Positions 44,801 through 54,059 of a DNA stretch of 64,000 bases are shown one piece after another (position 1 is the first letter of the stretch; each line of letters begins with the position of its first letter). The stretch lies in the NCBI RefSeq assembly GCF_000014805.1, contig NC_008570.1, forward strand, positions 3,663,001-3,727,000. Direction: 5' to 3'. This DNA comes from Aeromonas hydrophila subsp. hydrophila ATCC 7966 (GTDB lineage Bacteria; Pseudomonadota; Gammaproteobacteria; Enterobacterales; Aeromonadaceae). The notes below the pieces were generated by a model. The model had not been told where the DNA came from, searched no databases, and was given only the letters and a program-made list of their open reading frames with translations. The position numbers and the translations under genes were made by a program.

Positions 44801-45024
44801 GCCGGGCCACTAATCCAGGCCCCTGATCCAGGCCGGGAGAGTGACCCACTTGCCGGGTCGATGCACATCCCCCATCGGCCGGCACAGGGGATGCCTTTGA
44901 CTCAGGGTGCCGGCAAATCTGTGCGCAGGCGCGCTATTCCGGCGCCCGCGGCTTGCAGCGCAAATCGGGGTTTGCTAATACTCCGCGTCCATTGGATGAG
45001 CATCCCCTTTCGAGATAGTGTGCC

Positions 45025-46719
45025 GTGGCTTTCGAACAATTCGCGCTCGTGATATCTCTCTTCCAGCAGCTGTGCGTCTATCTGGTGATCGCCTGGCTGC
45101 TCTCCAAGACGCCGCTGTTCATGCCGCTGACCCAGGTGACCCTGAGCTGGCCCCACAAGATCCTCTGCTACCTCATCTTCTCCGGCTTCTGCGTGATGGG
45201 CACCTATTTTGGCCTGAGAGTCGAGGACTCCATCGCCAATACCCGCGCCATCGGCGCCGTGCTCGGCGGCATAGTCGGCGGCCCGGTCGTGGGCCTGCTG
45301 GTGGGGCTCACCGGCGGCATTCATCGCTACTCGCTGGGGGGCTTTACCGCGCTCGCCTGCACCTTCTCCACCATCGCCGAAGGGCTGCTCGGCGGCCTGG
45401 TGCACCGCCACTTCGTCGCCCGTCACCGACTCGACCTGCTGTTCAGCCCCTGGGTGGTGGGATCTGTGGCCCTCATCGCCGAGCTGATGCAGATGGGCAT
45501 CATCTTGCTGGTGGCCCGCCCGTTTGACGACGCCGTCCACCTCATCGAGAACATCATCGCCCCCATGCTGGTGGCCAATACCCTGGGGGCCGCCATGTTC
45601 ATGCGGATGATCCTCGATCACCGCGCCATGCTGGAGAAGTACTCGGTCGCCTTCTCCGCCCGCGCCCTCAAGATCGCCGAGCGGGCGATGCGGGTGCTGG
45701 ACAAGGGGTTCACCCAGGAGGCGTGTCAGCAGATGGTGCGCATTCTCTATGAGGAGACCGGGGTGGGCGCGGTGGCCATCACCGATCGGGAGAAGCTGCT
45801 CGCCTTCATCGGCATCGGCGAGGATCACCACCTGCCGGGCACCGCCATCAACTCGGCCCACACCTTCAAGGCGATCCAGCACAACGAGGTGGTCTATGCC
45901 GACGGCAACCTCATCCCCTACAGCTGCAACCTGCATCCCCAATGCAGGCTCGGCTCCTCGCTGGTCATTCCGCTGCGGGGGGAAGAGGGGTCGGTGGTGG
46001 GCACCATCAAGCTCTACGAGCCCAAGCGCAAGTTCTTCTCCTCCATCAACCGCACCCTGGGGGAAGGGATCGCCCGGCTGCTCTCCGGCCAGATCCTGGC
46101 CAGCAAGTACAACGAGCAGAAGCGGCTGCTGGCCCAGTCGGAGATCAAGCTGTTGCAGGCGCAGATCAACCCCCACTTTCTGTTCAACGCACTCAACACC
46201 CTGGCGGCAGTGATCCGGCGCGACCCCGAGGATGCCCGTACCCTGGTGCACCACCTCTCCACCTTCTTTCGCAAGAACCTCAAGCGCCAAGGGGACGAGG
46301 TGACCCTGGCCGACGAGCTGGAGCACGTGAACGCCTATCTGCACATCGAGCAGGCCCGCTTTGCCGAGCACCTGAGCGTGCAGATCCAGATTCCCGAGCC
46401 GCTGCTGGAGTACCGGCTGCCCACCTTCTCCCTGCAGCCCATCGTCGAGAACGCCATCAAGCACGGCATCTCCCAGATGTTCGAGCCCGGCCGACTGACC
46501 CTGACCGCGCGGCAGGAGGGTGAGCAGCTGGTGCTGGAGGTGTGCGACAACGCCGGCCTCTATCAGGCCAAGCGGGAGGAGAGCGGCCTTGGCATGAACA
46601 TAGTGGACCGGCGTATCAAGGCCCGTTACGGCGCCGAGTACGGGGTCACCATTCACTGCGAGCCCCATCAATCCACCCGGGTGAGGATCACCCTTCCCCT
46701 GCAGGAGAGCCCATGCTGA
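45025..46719 (+). CDS. btsS: Pyruvate-sensing histidine kinase BtsS (YehU)
   Basis: LytS-family kinase of 564 residues; in E. coli BtsS binds extracellular pyruvate. It has an N-terminal 5TM-5TMR_LYT domain (VYLVIAWLLSKTPLFMPLTQV, DSIANTRAIGAVLGG, VGLTGGIHRYSLGG), a GAF domain (GAVAITDREKLLAFIGIGEDHHLPG, SSLVIPLRGEEG) and a His_kinase domain with INPHFLFNALNTLAAVIR (phospho-His) and FSLQPIVENAIKHG; ATP box GLGMNIVDRRIK. The start is a GTG. Sequence similarity to E. coli BtsS is strong along its whole length. Confidence 0.95.
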   Translation: MAFEQFALVISLFQQLCVYLVIAWLLSKTPLFMPLTQVTLSWPHKILCYLIFSGFCVMGTYFGLRVEDSIANTRAIGAVLGGIVGGPVVGLLVGLTGGIHRYSLGGFTALACTFSTIAEGLLGGLVHRHFVARHRLDLLFSPWVVGSVALIAELMQMGIILLVARPFDDAVHLIENIIAPMLVANTLGAAMFMRMILDHRAMLEKYSVAFSARALKIAERAMRVLDKGFTQEACQQMVRILYEETGVGAVAITDREKLLAFIGIGEDHHLPGTAINSAHTFKAIQHNEVVYADGNLIPYSCNLHPQCRLGSSLVIPLRGEEGSVVGTIKLYEPKRKFFSSINRTLGEGIARLLSGQILASKYNEQKRLLAQSEIKLLQAQINPHFLFNALNTLAAVIRRDPEDARTLVHHLSTFFRKNLKRQGDEVTLADELEHVNAYLHIEQARFAEHLSVQIQIPEPLLEYRLPTFSLQPIVENAIKHGISQMFEPGRLTLTARQEGEQLVLEVCDNAGLYQAKREESGLGMNIVDRRIKARYGAEYGVTIHCEPHQSTRVRITLPLQESPC

Positions 46720-47450
46720 CCGCCCTTATCGTCGACGATGAACCCCTCGCCCGCGAGGAGCTGCGGCTGCTGCTGGAGCAGACAGGCAACATCCGCCTGC
46801 TGGGGGAGTGTGCCCACGCCATGGAGGCGCTGCCCGCCATCCACCGCCTCAAACCCGACCTGCTGTTTCTCGACATCCAGATGCCACGCATCAGCGGGCT
46901 GGAGCTGGTGAGCATGCTGGATCCGGACTTGCGCCCCCACATCGTCTTCATCACTGCCTACGACGAGTTTGCCCTGCGCGCGTTCGAGGAGAACGCCCTC
47001 GACTACCTGCTCAAGCCGGTCACGGCAGAGCGGATGAACAAGGCGCTGGAGCGCATCCAGCGGCTGCTTTCGCCAAAGGGGGAGCTGGCGGGCCAGCCGC
47101 TGCCGGATCCGACCCGCATCGCCCAGCCCCTGCGCAGCATTCCCTGCAGCGGCCACAACCGCATCCTGCTGCTGCCCCTTGGCGAGGTGGAGTTCGTCCA
47201 CAGCGATCTGGCCGGCAACAAGGTGGTGAGCGCCCAGCAGCAGGGCACCACAGAGCTGACCCTGCGCACCCTGGAGGAGAAGACCGGCTTCGTGCGCTGT
47301 CACCGCCAGTACCTGCTCAACCCCGGCCAGATCCGCGAGATCCTGCTGCTGGACGGCGGCCTGGCGGAAGTGGTGACCCAGGGCGGCCACAAGGTGCCGG
47401 TGAGCCGCCGCTACCTCAAGCCCCTCAAGGATCTGCTGGAGATCCCCTGA
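46713..47450 (+). CDS. btsR: LytTR response regulator BtsR (YehT)
   Basis: Response regulator of 245 residues: receiver domain (LIVDDEPLAREELR, phosphoacceptor LLFLDIQMPRISG, TAYDEFALRAFEENALDYLLKPV) and a C-terminal LytTR DNA-binding domain (EVEFVHSDLAGNKVVSAQQ, GFVRCHRQYLLNPGQI). It overlaps btsS by seven bases. Its expected target, the transporter gene btsT, lies next door with matching operator repeats. Confidence 0.95.
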   Translation: MLTALIVDDEPLAREELRLLLEQTGNIRLLGECAHAMEALPAIHRLKPDLLFLDIQMPRISGLELVSMLDPDLRPHIVFITAYDEFALRAFEENALDYLLKPVTAERMNKALERIQRLLSPKGELAGQPLPDPTRIAQPLRSIPCSGHNRILLLPLGEVEFVHSDLAGNKVVSAQQQGTTELTLRTLEEKTGFVRCHRQYLLNPGQIREILLLDGGLAEVVTQGGHKVPVSRRYLKPLKDLLEIP

Positions 47451-47487
47451 GGGGCGGGCCACTCACTCCGCTCCTGCTCTGCCCGTT

Positions 47488-47495
47488 ACCACTCA
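47488..47495 (+). promoter_or_regulatory. Extra BtsR half-site
   Basis: ACCACTCA fits the BtsR motif ACC(G/A)CT(C/T)A exactly. It is 41 bases upstream of the paired site, outside the usual spacing, and might be an auxiliary contact or chance. Confidence 0.35.
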
Positions 47496-47528
47496 CCCGC
47501 TTGCCACGCCCGCCGGCTTATCCCTCAA

Positions 47529-47557
47529 ACCGCTCGGGGCCGCTTTTCTACCGCTCA
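47529..47557 (+). promoter_or_regulatory. BtsR operator upstream of btsT
   Basis: Two direct repeats, ACCGCTCG (47529-47536) and ACCGCTCA (47550-47557), separated by exactly 13 bases. This is the arrangement described for E. coli BtsR (YehT): motif ACC(G/A)CT(C/T)A with a 13-base spacer. One copy has a single mismatch. It lies about 110 bases upstream of btsT. Confidence 0.75.
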
Positions 47558-47665
47558 CGGGCGGCCCTCTGCCACTGACCTTTTCTGCGCTCCCCTTTCC
47601 CTGCCGCATCAGTAGAGTGCAGCCTGAGCCCGGCCAGATTGGCCGCAGGAAAAGGAAACTCCGTC

Positions 47666-49474
47666 ATGCAACACGCAATCACCTTCGTCATTGCGGCCCT
47701 CTGCATCCTCGCCATCGCCTATCGCCTCTACGGCGTGTTCTTTGTGCGCAAGGTGCTGATGGCCGACGACAAGCTGGTCACCCCCTCCCACCAGCTGGAG
47801 GATGGCAAAAACTATGTGCCGACCAACAAGTGGGTCAACTTCGGTCAGCACTTCGCGGCCATCGCCGCCGCCGGCCCGCTGGTGGGCCCGGTACTGGCTG
47901 CCCAGTACGGCTACCTGCCGAGCTTTCTCTGGCTGCTGATCGGCTGCGTCATCGGCGGCGCGGTGCACGACACAGTCGTGCTGTTCGCCTCCATGAAGCA
48001 TCAGGGCAAGTCCCTCTCCGAGGTGGCCAAGGCCGAGCTCGGCCCCATCGCCGGCTGGTGCACCGGGCTCGCCATGCTGTTCATCATCACCATCACCATG
48101 GCGGGCCTCTCCATGGTGGTGGTACACGCGCTGGAGCGTAACGCCTGGGGCGTGTTCGCGGTGTTCATGACCATCCCCATCTCCATGGTGGTGGGGATCT
48201 GGCACAAGCTGACCGGCAACCTGCAAGCCGCCTCCTGGGTGGGCTTCATCGCCGTGCTGGCCTGCGTCTTCTTCGGCCCCTACGTGCAGGAGAGCGCCTT
48301 CGGTGCCTGGCTGACCCTGCGTGCCGAGACCATCAGTCTGGCGCTGCCGGTCTACGCCTTCTTCGCCACCGCCTTGCCGGTCTGGCTGCTGCTTACCCCG
48401 CGCGGCTACATCTCCAGCTTCATGAAGATCGGCGTGTTCGGCGCTTTGGTGATCGGTGTCATCTGCATCAACCCGGAGATCCAGTTCCCCGCCATGACCC
48501 AGTTCGTCCACGGCGGCGGCCCGGTACTGGGCGGCCCGGTCTGGCCCTTCATCTCCATCACCATCGCCTGTGGCGCCATCTCCGGCTTCCACGCCTTTAT
48601 CGGCTCAGGTACCACCCCGAAACTGGTGGACAAGTGGAGCGACATCCTGCCGGTCGCCTTCGGTGCCATGCTGGCCGAGTGCGTGGTGGGCGTGATGGCG
48701 CTGATCGCCGCCACTGCCCTGCACCCGGCTGACTACTTCGCCATCAACGCCACCCCGGAGGCCTTCGCCAAACTGGGGATGCAGGTGGTGGACTTGCCGT
48801 TCCTCTCCCAGGAGATCGGCATGGATCTGAACGGTCGCACCGGCGGCGCCGTCACCCTGGCGGTGGGCATGTCCTACATCTTCACTAAGGTGCCCTGGTT
48901 CAGCAATCTCGCCTCCTACTTCTTCCAGTTCGTGGTGATGTTTGAAGCGGTGTTCATCCTGACCGCCGTCGACTCCGGTACCCGAGTCTCCCGCTACCTC
49001 ATTCAGGACTTCTTCGGCGAGTTCTACCTGCCCCTCAAGCGCATCGACTGGATGCCGGGCGCCATCGGGGCCAGCGTGCTCGCCTGCGTGATGTGGGGGT
49101 ATCTGCTGATGTCCGGCGACATCGGATCTGTGTGGGCGCTGTTCGGGGTATCAAACCAGCTGATGGCCTCGGTGGGCCTCATCATAGGTGCCACCATCAT
49201 CCTGCGACTGGCCAGCAAGCGCCGCTACATGCTGACCTGCCTGATCCCGCTGGCCTACCTGTTCGTCACCGTCAACTACGCCGGTTACTGGATGGTCAGC
49301 CACGTCTACTTCAACCCCGAAGCCAAGGGCTACAACCTGCTCAACGGCGGCATCTCGCTGCTGATGCTGGGGCTGGGCGCCGTTATTCTGGTGTCGGCCA
49401 TCCGCAAGTGGATTGAGCTGTGGAAGCTGCGCCAGCAGCCCGAGTTCCGGATTGCCCCGGCCAGCGCCAGCTGA
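47666..49474 (+). CDS. btsT: CstA-family pyruvate/H+ symporter BtsT
   Basis: Inner-membrane transporter of 602 residues with many membrane segments. CstA family blocks are clear: YRLYGVFFVRKVLMADD, THQ-like TPSHQLEDGKNYVPTNKWVNFGQHFAAIAAAGPLVGPVLAAQ, GAVHDTVVLFASMKHQGKS and FHAFIGSGTTPKLVDKWSD. The BtsT/YjiY assignment over CstA (peptide uptake) rests on the adjacent btsSR genes and operator. Start chosen after AAGGA; the longer frame adds nine poor codons. Confidence 0.92.
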   Translation: MQHAITFVIAALCILAIAYRLYGVFFVRKVLMADDKLVTPSHQLEDGKNYVPTNKWVNFGQHFAAIAAAGPLVGPVLAAQYGYLPSFLWLLIGCVIGGAVHDTVVLFASMKHQGKSLSEVAKAELGPIAGWCTGLAMLFIITITMAGLSMVVVHALERNAWGVFAVFMTIPISMVVGIWHKLTGNLQAASWVGFIAVLACVFFGPYVQESAFGAWLTLRAETISLALPVYAFFATALPVWLLLTPRGYISSFMKIGVFGALVIGVICINPEIQFPAMTQFVHGGGPVLGGPVWPFISITIACGAISGFHAFIGSGTTPKLVDKWSDILPVAFGAMLAECVVGVMALIAATALHPADYFAINATPEAFAKLGMQVVDLPFLSQEIGMDLNGRTGGAVTLAVGMSYIFTKVPWFSNLASYFFQFVVMFEAVFILTAVDSGTRVSRYLIQDFFGEFYLPLKRIDWMPGAIGASVLACVMWGYLLMSGDIGSVWALFGVSNQLMASVGLIIGATIILRLASKRRYMLTCLIPLAYLFVTVNYAGYWMVSHVYFNPEAKGYNLLNGGISLLMLGLGAVILVSAIRKWIELWKLRQQPEFRIAPASAS

Positions 49475-49490
49475 CCCATCCGCTGCAACC

Positions 49491-49516
49491 ACAAACCCCG
49501 GCATGCCGGGGTTTGT
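49491..49516 (+). terminator. Intrinsic terminator of btsT
   Basis: Perfect 26-base palindrome (ACAAACCCCGGCA and its complement) 17 bases after the btsT stop, with a short T-rich tail. Confidence 0.8.
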
Positions 49517-49666
49517 TGCATCTGGCGGTCAAAAAACGGCCTCATCAGGATACATGGCGCCATCGATCACAGAACCTGAGCAGCGATCGGGCTAGAATGG
49601 GGGCTTCCGTCACCCGGCCTGGGGTCGGTGACCTCTTCGCGCTTTCACTTATCGAGGACACGCTTC

Positions 49667-50395
49667 ATGGAACTGCTTCTTCTCAGCAACGGCAAAGCCA
49701 CCGAATGCCCGGGCCTGCTCGGCTGGGCCCGGGATCGGGTGCAGACCCTGCTCGCCCGCAAACAGGTCAAGCGCATCCTGCTCATCCCCTACGCGGTGAT
49801 CCGCAGCGACTGGGATGCCCGTGCCCTGGAGCTCAGCGAGAGCCTGGGGGTGGAGGCCATCAGCATTCACCAGTTCGATGACCCGGTGGACGCGATCAAC
49901 CATGCCGATGCCATCTTCATCAGCGGCGGCAACACCTGGCGCCTCAACCAGCTGCTGCACGAAAACGGCCTGGTGGTGCCCATCCAGCGCGCCGTACGCG
50001 AGCGGGGCGTGCCCTATGTGGGCTGGAGCGCCGGTTGCAACGTGGCGACCCCGAGCATCCGCACCACCAACGACATGCCGGTCTGCAGCGCCGCCGTGCT
50101 GCCTGCGCTGGGGCTGTTCCCGCTGCAGATCAATCCGCACTATCTGGATGCCAGCATCAGCGGCCACATGGGGGAGACCCGCGACGAGCGCCTGGCCGAG
50201 TTCTGCGCCATCAACCCGAGCGAACACGTGGTGGCTCTGCGCGAGGCAAGTCTGCTCCAGATAAGTGGCGAGCACATCGAATACTGGAGCGCCCGCGGCG
50301 AAGGCTTCAAAATCTTCAAGCACGCCGAAACCACCCAGGAGTTCAGCACGGCCGCACCGCTGGCCGAGCTGACGCCGTTTCGCCCGCGCGGCTGA
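49667..50395 (+). CDS. pepE: Dipeptidase E (alpha-aspartyl dipeptidase)
   Basis: Serine peptidase of family S51 that hydrolyses dipeptides with N-terminal Asp. The 242 residues include LLIPYAVIRSDWDARALE, IFISGGNTWRLNQLL and the nucleophile elbow GWSAGCNVATPSI; the His of INPHYLDASISGHMGETRDERL is also conserved. Start after GAGGACA. It is monocistronic, with terminators on both sides. Confidence 0.93.
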   Translation: MELLLLSNGKATECPGLLGWARDRVQTLLARKQVKRILLIPYAVIRSDWDARALELSESLGVEAISIHQFDDPVDAINHADAIFISGGNTWRLNQLLHENGLVVPIQRAVRERGVPYVGWSAGCNVATPSIRTTNDMPVCSAAVLPALGLFPLQINPHYLDASISGHMGETRDERLAEFCAINPSEHVVALREASLLQISGEHIEYWSARGEGFKIFKHAETTQEFSTAAPLAELTPFRPRG

Positions 50396-50421
50396 ATGAC
50401 GCTGACCGGCTGAAAACCCAC

Positions 50422-50449
50422 AGGGGCGCAGGATGTCGCCCCTTTTTTT
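50422..50449 (+). terminator. Intrinsic terminator of pepE
   Basis: Stem AGGGGCG / CGCCCCT with an eight-base loop followed by TTTTTT, about 27 bases after the stop and 20 bases before fumC. Confidence 0.85.
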
Positions 50450-50468
50450 GCAATGAAGGGAGGATGAG

Positions 50469-51863
50469 ATGAAGAGCAGGACTGAACACGACAGCTTCGG
50501 CGCGATCGCCGTGCCGGCCGATCGGCTGTGGGGGGCCCAGACCCAGCGCTCCCTGCAACACTTCGACATCTCCGGCGAACGCCAGCCGATGGCGCTGATC
50601 CACGCCCTGGCCCGCATCAAGTCGGCCTGTGCCCGGGTCAACCACGCCAACGGACTGCTGCCCGCCCGCACGGCCCAAGCCATCATGAGTGCCGCCGACG
50701 AGATCCTGTGCGGCCAGCATGATGAGGAGTTCCCGCTGCGGGTATGGCAGACCGGCTCCGGCACCCAGACCAACATGAACCTCAACGAGGTGCTGGCCAA
50801 CCGGGCCAGCGAGCTGCTTGGCGGCCCCCGTGGCGAGGGGCGGCTGGTGCACCCCAACGACGAGGTGAACAAGAGCCAGTCGAGCAATGACGTCTTCCCG
50901 AGCGCCATGAACCTGGCGGCCGTCACGGCCATCACCGGGCACCTGCTGCCCGCCCTGGCGACCCTGAGCACTACCCTGGCCGGCAAGGCGGCGGCCTTCG
51001 ACGACATCGTCAAGATCGGCCGCACCCATCTGCAGGATGCCACCCCGCTCACCCTGGGGCAGGAGTTCTCCGGCTGGGTCGCCCAGCTCGAGCAGGGGGA
51101 GCGCCATATCCGGGCCGCCCTGCCCCATCTGTGCGAGCTGGCGCTGGGGGGCACTGCCGTCGGCACCGGCCTCAACACCCAGCCCGGCTTCGCCGAGGCG
51201 GTGGCCGCCACCCTGGCCGAGCAGACCGGTCTGCCGCTGATAAGCGCCCCCAACAAGTTCGAGGCGCTGGCGGCGAGCGATGCCCTGGTGCATGGCCACG
51301 GCGCCCTCAAGACGCTGGCCGCCTCCCTCATGAAGATCGCCAACGATGTGCGCTGGCTGGCGAGCGGCCCCCGCAGCGGGCTGGGCGAGCTTATCATCCC
51401 GGAAAACGAGCCAGGCTCCTCCATCATGCCTGGCAAGGTCAATCCGACCCAGTGCGAGGCACTCACCATGCTGTGCGCCCAGGTGATGGGCAACGACGTG
51501 GCCATCAACATCGGCGGTGCCAGCGGCAACTTCGAGCTCAACGTGTTCAGGCCGATGATCGCCCACAACTTCCTGCAGAGCGTGCGGCTGCTGGCGGACG
51601 GCATGCAGAGCTTCCACGACCACTGCGCCGTCGGCATCACCCCGAACCGGCCCCGCATCGACGAGCTGCTGGCCCGCTCCCTGATGCTGGTGACGGCGCT
51701 CAACCCCCATATCGGCTATGACAAGGCGGCAGAGATCGCCAAGCGGGCCCACCATGAGGGGCTCAGCCTGCGGGAGGCGGCCATCGCCTCCGGCCACCTG
51801 ACGGCGCAACAGTTCGATGCCTGGGTGGTGCCGGCCGACATGGTGGGTCGGCGCGACGGCTGA
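50469..51863 (+). CDS. fumC: Class II fumarate hydratase
   Basis: Iron-independent, oxygen-stable fumarase of the TCA cycle. The 464 residues have the family signature [15 protein letters not shown], the active-site blocks [41 protein letters not shown] and [20 protein letters not shown]. Ribosome binding site GGGAGGATGAG. Length is normal. Confidence 0.96.
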   Translation: MKSRTEHDSFGAIAVPADRLWGAQTQRSLQHFDISGERQPMALIHALARIKSACARVNHANGLLPARTAQAIMSAADEILCGQHDEEFPLRVWQTGSGTQTNMNLNEVLANRASELLGGPRGEGRLVHPNDEVNKSQSSNDVFPSAMNLAAVTAITGHLLPALATLSTTLAGKAAAFDDIVKIGRTHLQDATPLTLGQEFSGWVAQLEQGERHIRAALPHLCELALGGTAVGTGLNTQPGFAEAVAATLAEQTGLPLISAPNKFEALAASDALVHGHGALKTLAASLMKIANDVRWLASGPRSGLGELIIPENEPGSSIMPGKVNPTQCEALTMLCAQVMGNDVAINIGGASGNFELNVFRPMIAHNFLQSVRLLADGMQSFHDHCAVGITPNRPRIDELLARSLMLVTALNPHIGYDKAAEIAKRAHHEGLSLREAAIASGHLTAQQFDAWVVPADMVGRRDG

Positions 51864-51889
51864 GCCAGCCCGGAGGGAAACATGAGATA

Positions 51890-51922
51890 AAAAAGAAGCC
51901 GGGCTGCGCCGGCTTCTTTTTT
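51890..51922. terminator. Bidirectional terminator, fumC / yqjC-like
   Basis: AAAAGAAGCCGG / CCGGCTTCTTTT with a short GC loop and T-runs on both strands, between two convergent genes. Confidence 0.88.
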
Positions 51923-51932
51923 CATCAATGAG

Positions 51933-52325
51933 TCAGGGTTTGATCAGCTTGCTCAGGGCATCCAGCTCGCGCTGGGCAGCCAGCAGCTTGGTCTGGGCCT
52001 CTTCCAGTTTGGCCTGTTTCTTGGCGATCTTGTCGGGCTTGCCCGTCACCCTGGCGTTTTGCAGCTCGACCAACCGTTCGTTGACCTGCTCCTTGAGCTC
52101 GGCCACCCGCTGCTGCTGCTCCTTGAACAGGCCGGCGTCGGTACAGTGAGTCTCGATATTGCGCAGAGCCCGCTCCAGCCCGGCGACCTGATCCGCATTG
52201 TCGTGCGCCTTGGCAAACACCAGCTGCTCCTTGACGGCCTGCTGGCGCGCCTTGCAGCCAACGGCCTCACTGCCATAGGCCTGGCCGGCCAACAGCAGCA
52301 TGCTCATTCCGATAACCTTCCACAT
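51933..52325 (-). CDS. DUF1090 periplasmic protein (YqjC-like)
   Basis: Small exported protein of 130 residues with a signal peptide (cleavage near AYGS) and a long charged helix, likely coiled coil (LKEQVNERLVELQNARVTGKPDKIAKKQAKLEEAQTKLL in part). Two Cys (VGCKARQQAV and ETHCTDAG) may form a disulfide, typical of DUF1090. Function unknown. The start ATG has GAGGT six bases upstream. Confidence 0.85.
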   Translation of the reverse strand: MWKVIGMSMLLLAGQAYGSEAVGCKARQQAVKEQLVFAKAHDNADQVAGLERALRNIETHCTDAGLFKEQQQRVAELKEQVNERLVELQNARVTGKPDKIAKKQAKLEEAQTKLLAAQRELDALSKLIKP

Positions 52326-52485
52326 AACGACCTCGTTCCCCTGTCATGTTTGATGGCCGCCTATCAGACCGTACTCGGCCGGCCGGGTCAAGGCGCGGGT
52401 AAACCGCTACGACAGAGTTTGTGCGACATCACGCCAACCGGGTACCGATGGGCCTACAATGGCTACTTTCATCAAGGAGTCTGTT

Positions 52486-52839
52486 ATGAATCAAGAGATT
52501 GTCATCATCGCCAACGGCGCCCCCTATGGCAGCGAATCCCTGTTCAATGCCCTGCGCCTGGCCATCGCCCTGCGCGAACAGGGCGGTGCCAACCTGAAAC
52601 TGTTTCTGATGTCCGATGCGGTCAGCGCCGCACTGGCGGGCCAGGCTCCGGCCGAGGGTTACAACCTGCGCCAGATGCTGGAGATCCTGCTGGCTCAGGG
52701 GATCAGCATCCGCCTTTGCAAGACCTGTACCGATGCTCGTGGCATCACGGCGCTGCCGCTCATCGAGGGGATCGAGATCGGCACCCTGCCGCTGCTGGCC
52801 CAGTGGACACTGGCGGCCGACAAGGTGTTGACCTTCTAG
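52486..52839 (+). CDS. DsrE-family protein (YchN-like)
   Basis: A 117-residue protein of the DsrE/TusD/YchN fold: VIIANGAPYGSESLFNALRLAIALREQ at the start, LKLFLMSDAV, and a Cys pair in IRLCKTCTDARGI. Members take part in sulfur relay or are of unknown role; here there is no sulfur-relay neighbour. Start has AAGGAGT seven bases upstream. Confidence 0.88.
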   Translation: MNQEIVIIANGAPYGSESLFNALRLAIALREQGGANLKLFLMSDAVSAALAGQAPAEGYNLRQMLEILLAQGISIRLCKTCTDARGITALPLIEGIEIGTLPLLAQWTLAADKVLTF

Positions 52840-52973
52840 CAGTGCGAGAACCGGGCGCAGGCATTGATCTGCAACAATCCTGCGCCATTTGAAAACCTGT
52901 TCACAGCTGTTAATGTCTACACTGTCAGTTAGATAACAACGTGCGCGCTTTCATTTTCGTTCAGGGAACTGCC

Positions 52974-54056
52974 ATGAATCCAACCGAACAGACTCTGCTG
53001 GAACAAATGCGGATCACCGAGTTCGAAATCGCTCATCGCAAGGAGCTGTTGCTGCTGGATGAACGGGATTTCGCCCTGCTCGCCAGCTACCGTCCCAAAA
53101 TCGAGCCCCACATCGACGCCCTGGTCGACAAGTTTTACACCCTGCAGACCGGGATCACCGAAATTGCCCTGCTGATCGGTGACGCCGACACCCTCACCCG
53201 GCTGCGGGCCGCCCAGCGTCGCTACATTCTCGACCTGTTCAGCGGCCTGTACGACCTGGAATACGTCAACAACCGGCTGCGGATCGGGCTGGTGCACAAA
53301 CGGATCGGGGTGGAGCCCAAGCTCTATCTGGCTGCCATCAACACCCTCAAGGGGCTGCTCATCGAGGATATCTTCACCCAGATAGACCATGAGCCGGACC
53401 GCATCACCATGCTGACCGCCCTCGACAAGCTGTTCCTGTTCGACATCACCCTGGTGTTCGAGACCTATATTCGCAGCCTGGTGTCGGAGATAGAGTCCTC
53501 CAAGGAGAAATCGGAGATCTACGCCAAGTCGCTGGAGGAGAAGGTGCGCGAGCGCACCCAGCAGTTGGAGGAGATGAGCCGGATCGATGCCCTCACCGGC
53601 CTGCTCAGCGTACGCCACCTGCAGGAGAACCTGACCCGCACCCTGCGTACCTGCCAGCGCCGCTCAGAGCCGGTGGTCATCGCCTATCTCGACATCGATG
53701 ACTTCAAGCAGATCAACGACAGCCAGGGCCATCAGCGCGGGGACGAGATCCTGCGCATCGTCGGCGACTGCATTCGCAAGGTCTCACGGGCGGAGGATTG
53801 CTGTTTCCGTTACGGCGGGGACGAGTTCTGCCTGATCCTGCCCAACTGCAACGAGGAGCAGGCCAGAGACGTCTACCTGCAGCGGCTGACCAACGCGCTG
53901 GCCGAGCAGATCAGTGACGTCACCCTCAGCATCGGTCTGGTACAGACCGGGCCGGTCCAGTTCGACGAGGGCAACAGCCTGATCCGGCTGGCCGACGAGC
54001 GCATGTATGCCGCCAAGAAGGCGATGAAGCTGGTCAACCAGAACAGTACCCACTGA
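52974..54056 (+). CDS. Globin-coupled diguanylate cyclase (oxygen sensor)
   Basis: Heme-based sensor (360 residues) predicted to couple O2 binding to cyclic di-GMP synthesis, like E. coli DosC. The N-terminal globin domain has the proximal histidine in IGLVHKRIGVEPKLYLAAI; a helical middle domain (SEIESSKEKSEIYAKSLEEKV) leads to the GGDEF domain with RYGGDEFCLIL. The inhibitory I-site RAED lies five residues before GGDEF, so product inhibition is expected. Start at MNPTEQ has AGGGAA. Confidence 0.92.
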   Translation: MNPTEQTLLEQMRITEFEIAHRKELLLLDERDFALLASYRPKIEPHIDALVDKFYTLQTGITEIALLIGDADTLTRLRAAQRRYILDLFSGLYDLEYVNNRLRIGLVHKRIGVEPKLYLAAINTLKGLLIEDIFTQIDHEPDRITMLTALDKLFLFDITLVFETYIRSLVSEIESSKEKSEIYAKSLEEKVRERTQQLEEMSRIDALTGLLSVRHLQENLTRTLRTCQRRSEPVVIAYLDIDDFKQINDSQGHQRGDEILRIVGDCIRKVSRAEDCCFRYGGDEFCLILPNCNEEQARDVYLQRLTNALAEQISDVTLSIGLVQTGPVQFDEGNSLIRLADERMYAAKKAMKLVNQNSTH

Positions 54057-54059
54057 GGT

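Noticed and set aside
44800..45024. Direct repeat ATCCAGGCC near 44813-44836 as a regulatory array
   Set aside because: Only two short copies, no consistent spacing to a promoter, and no known motif.
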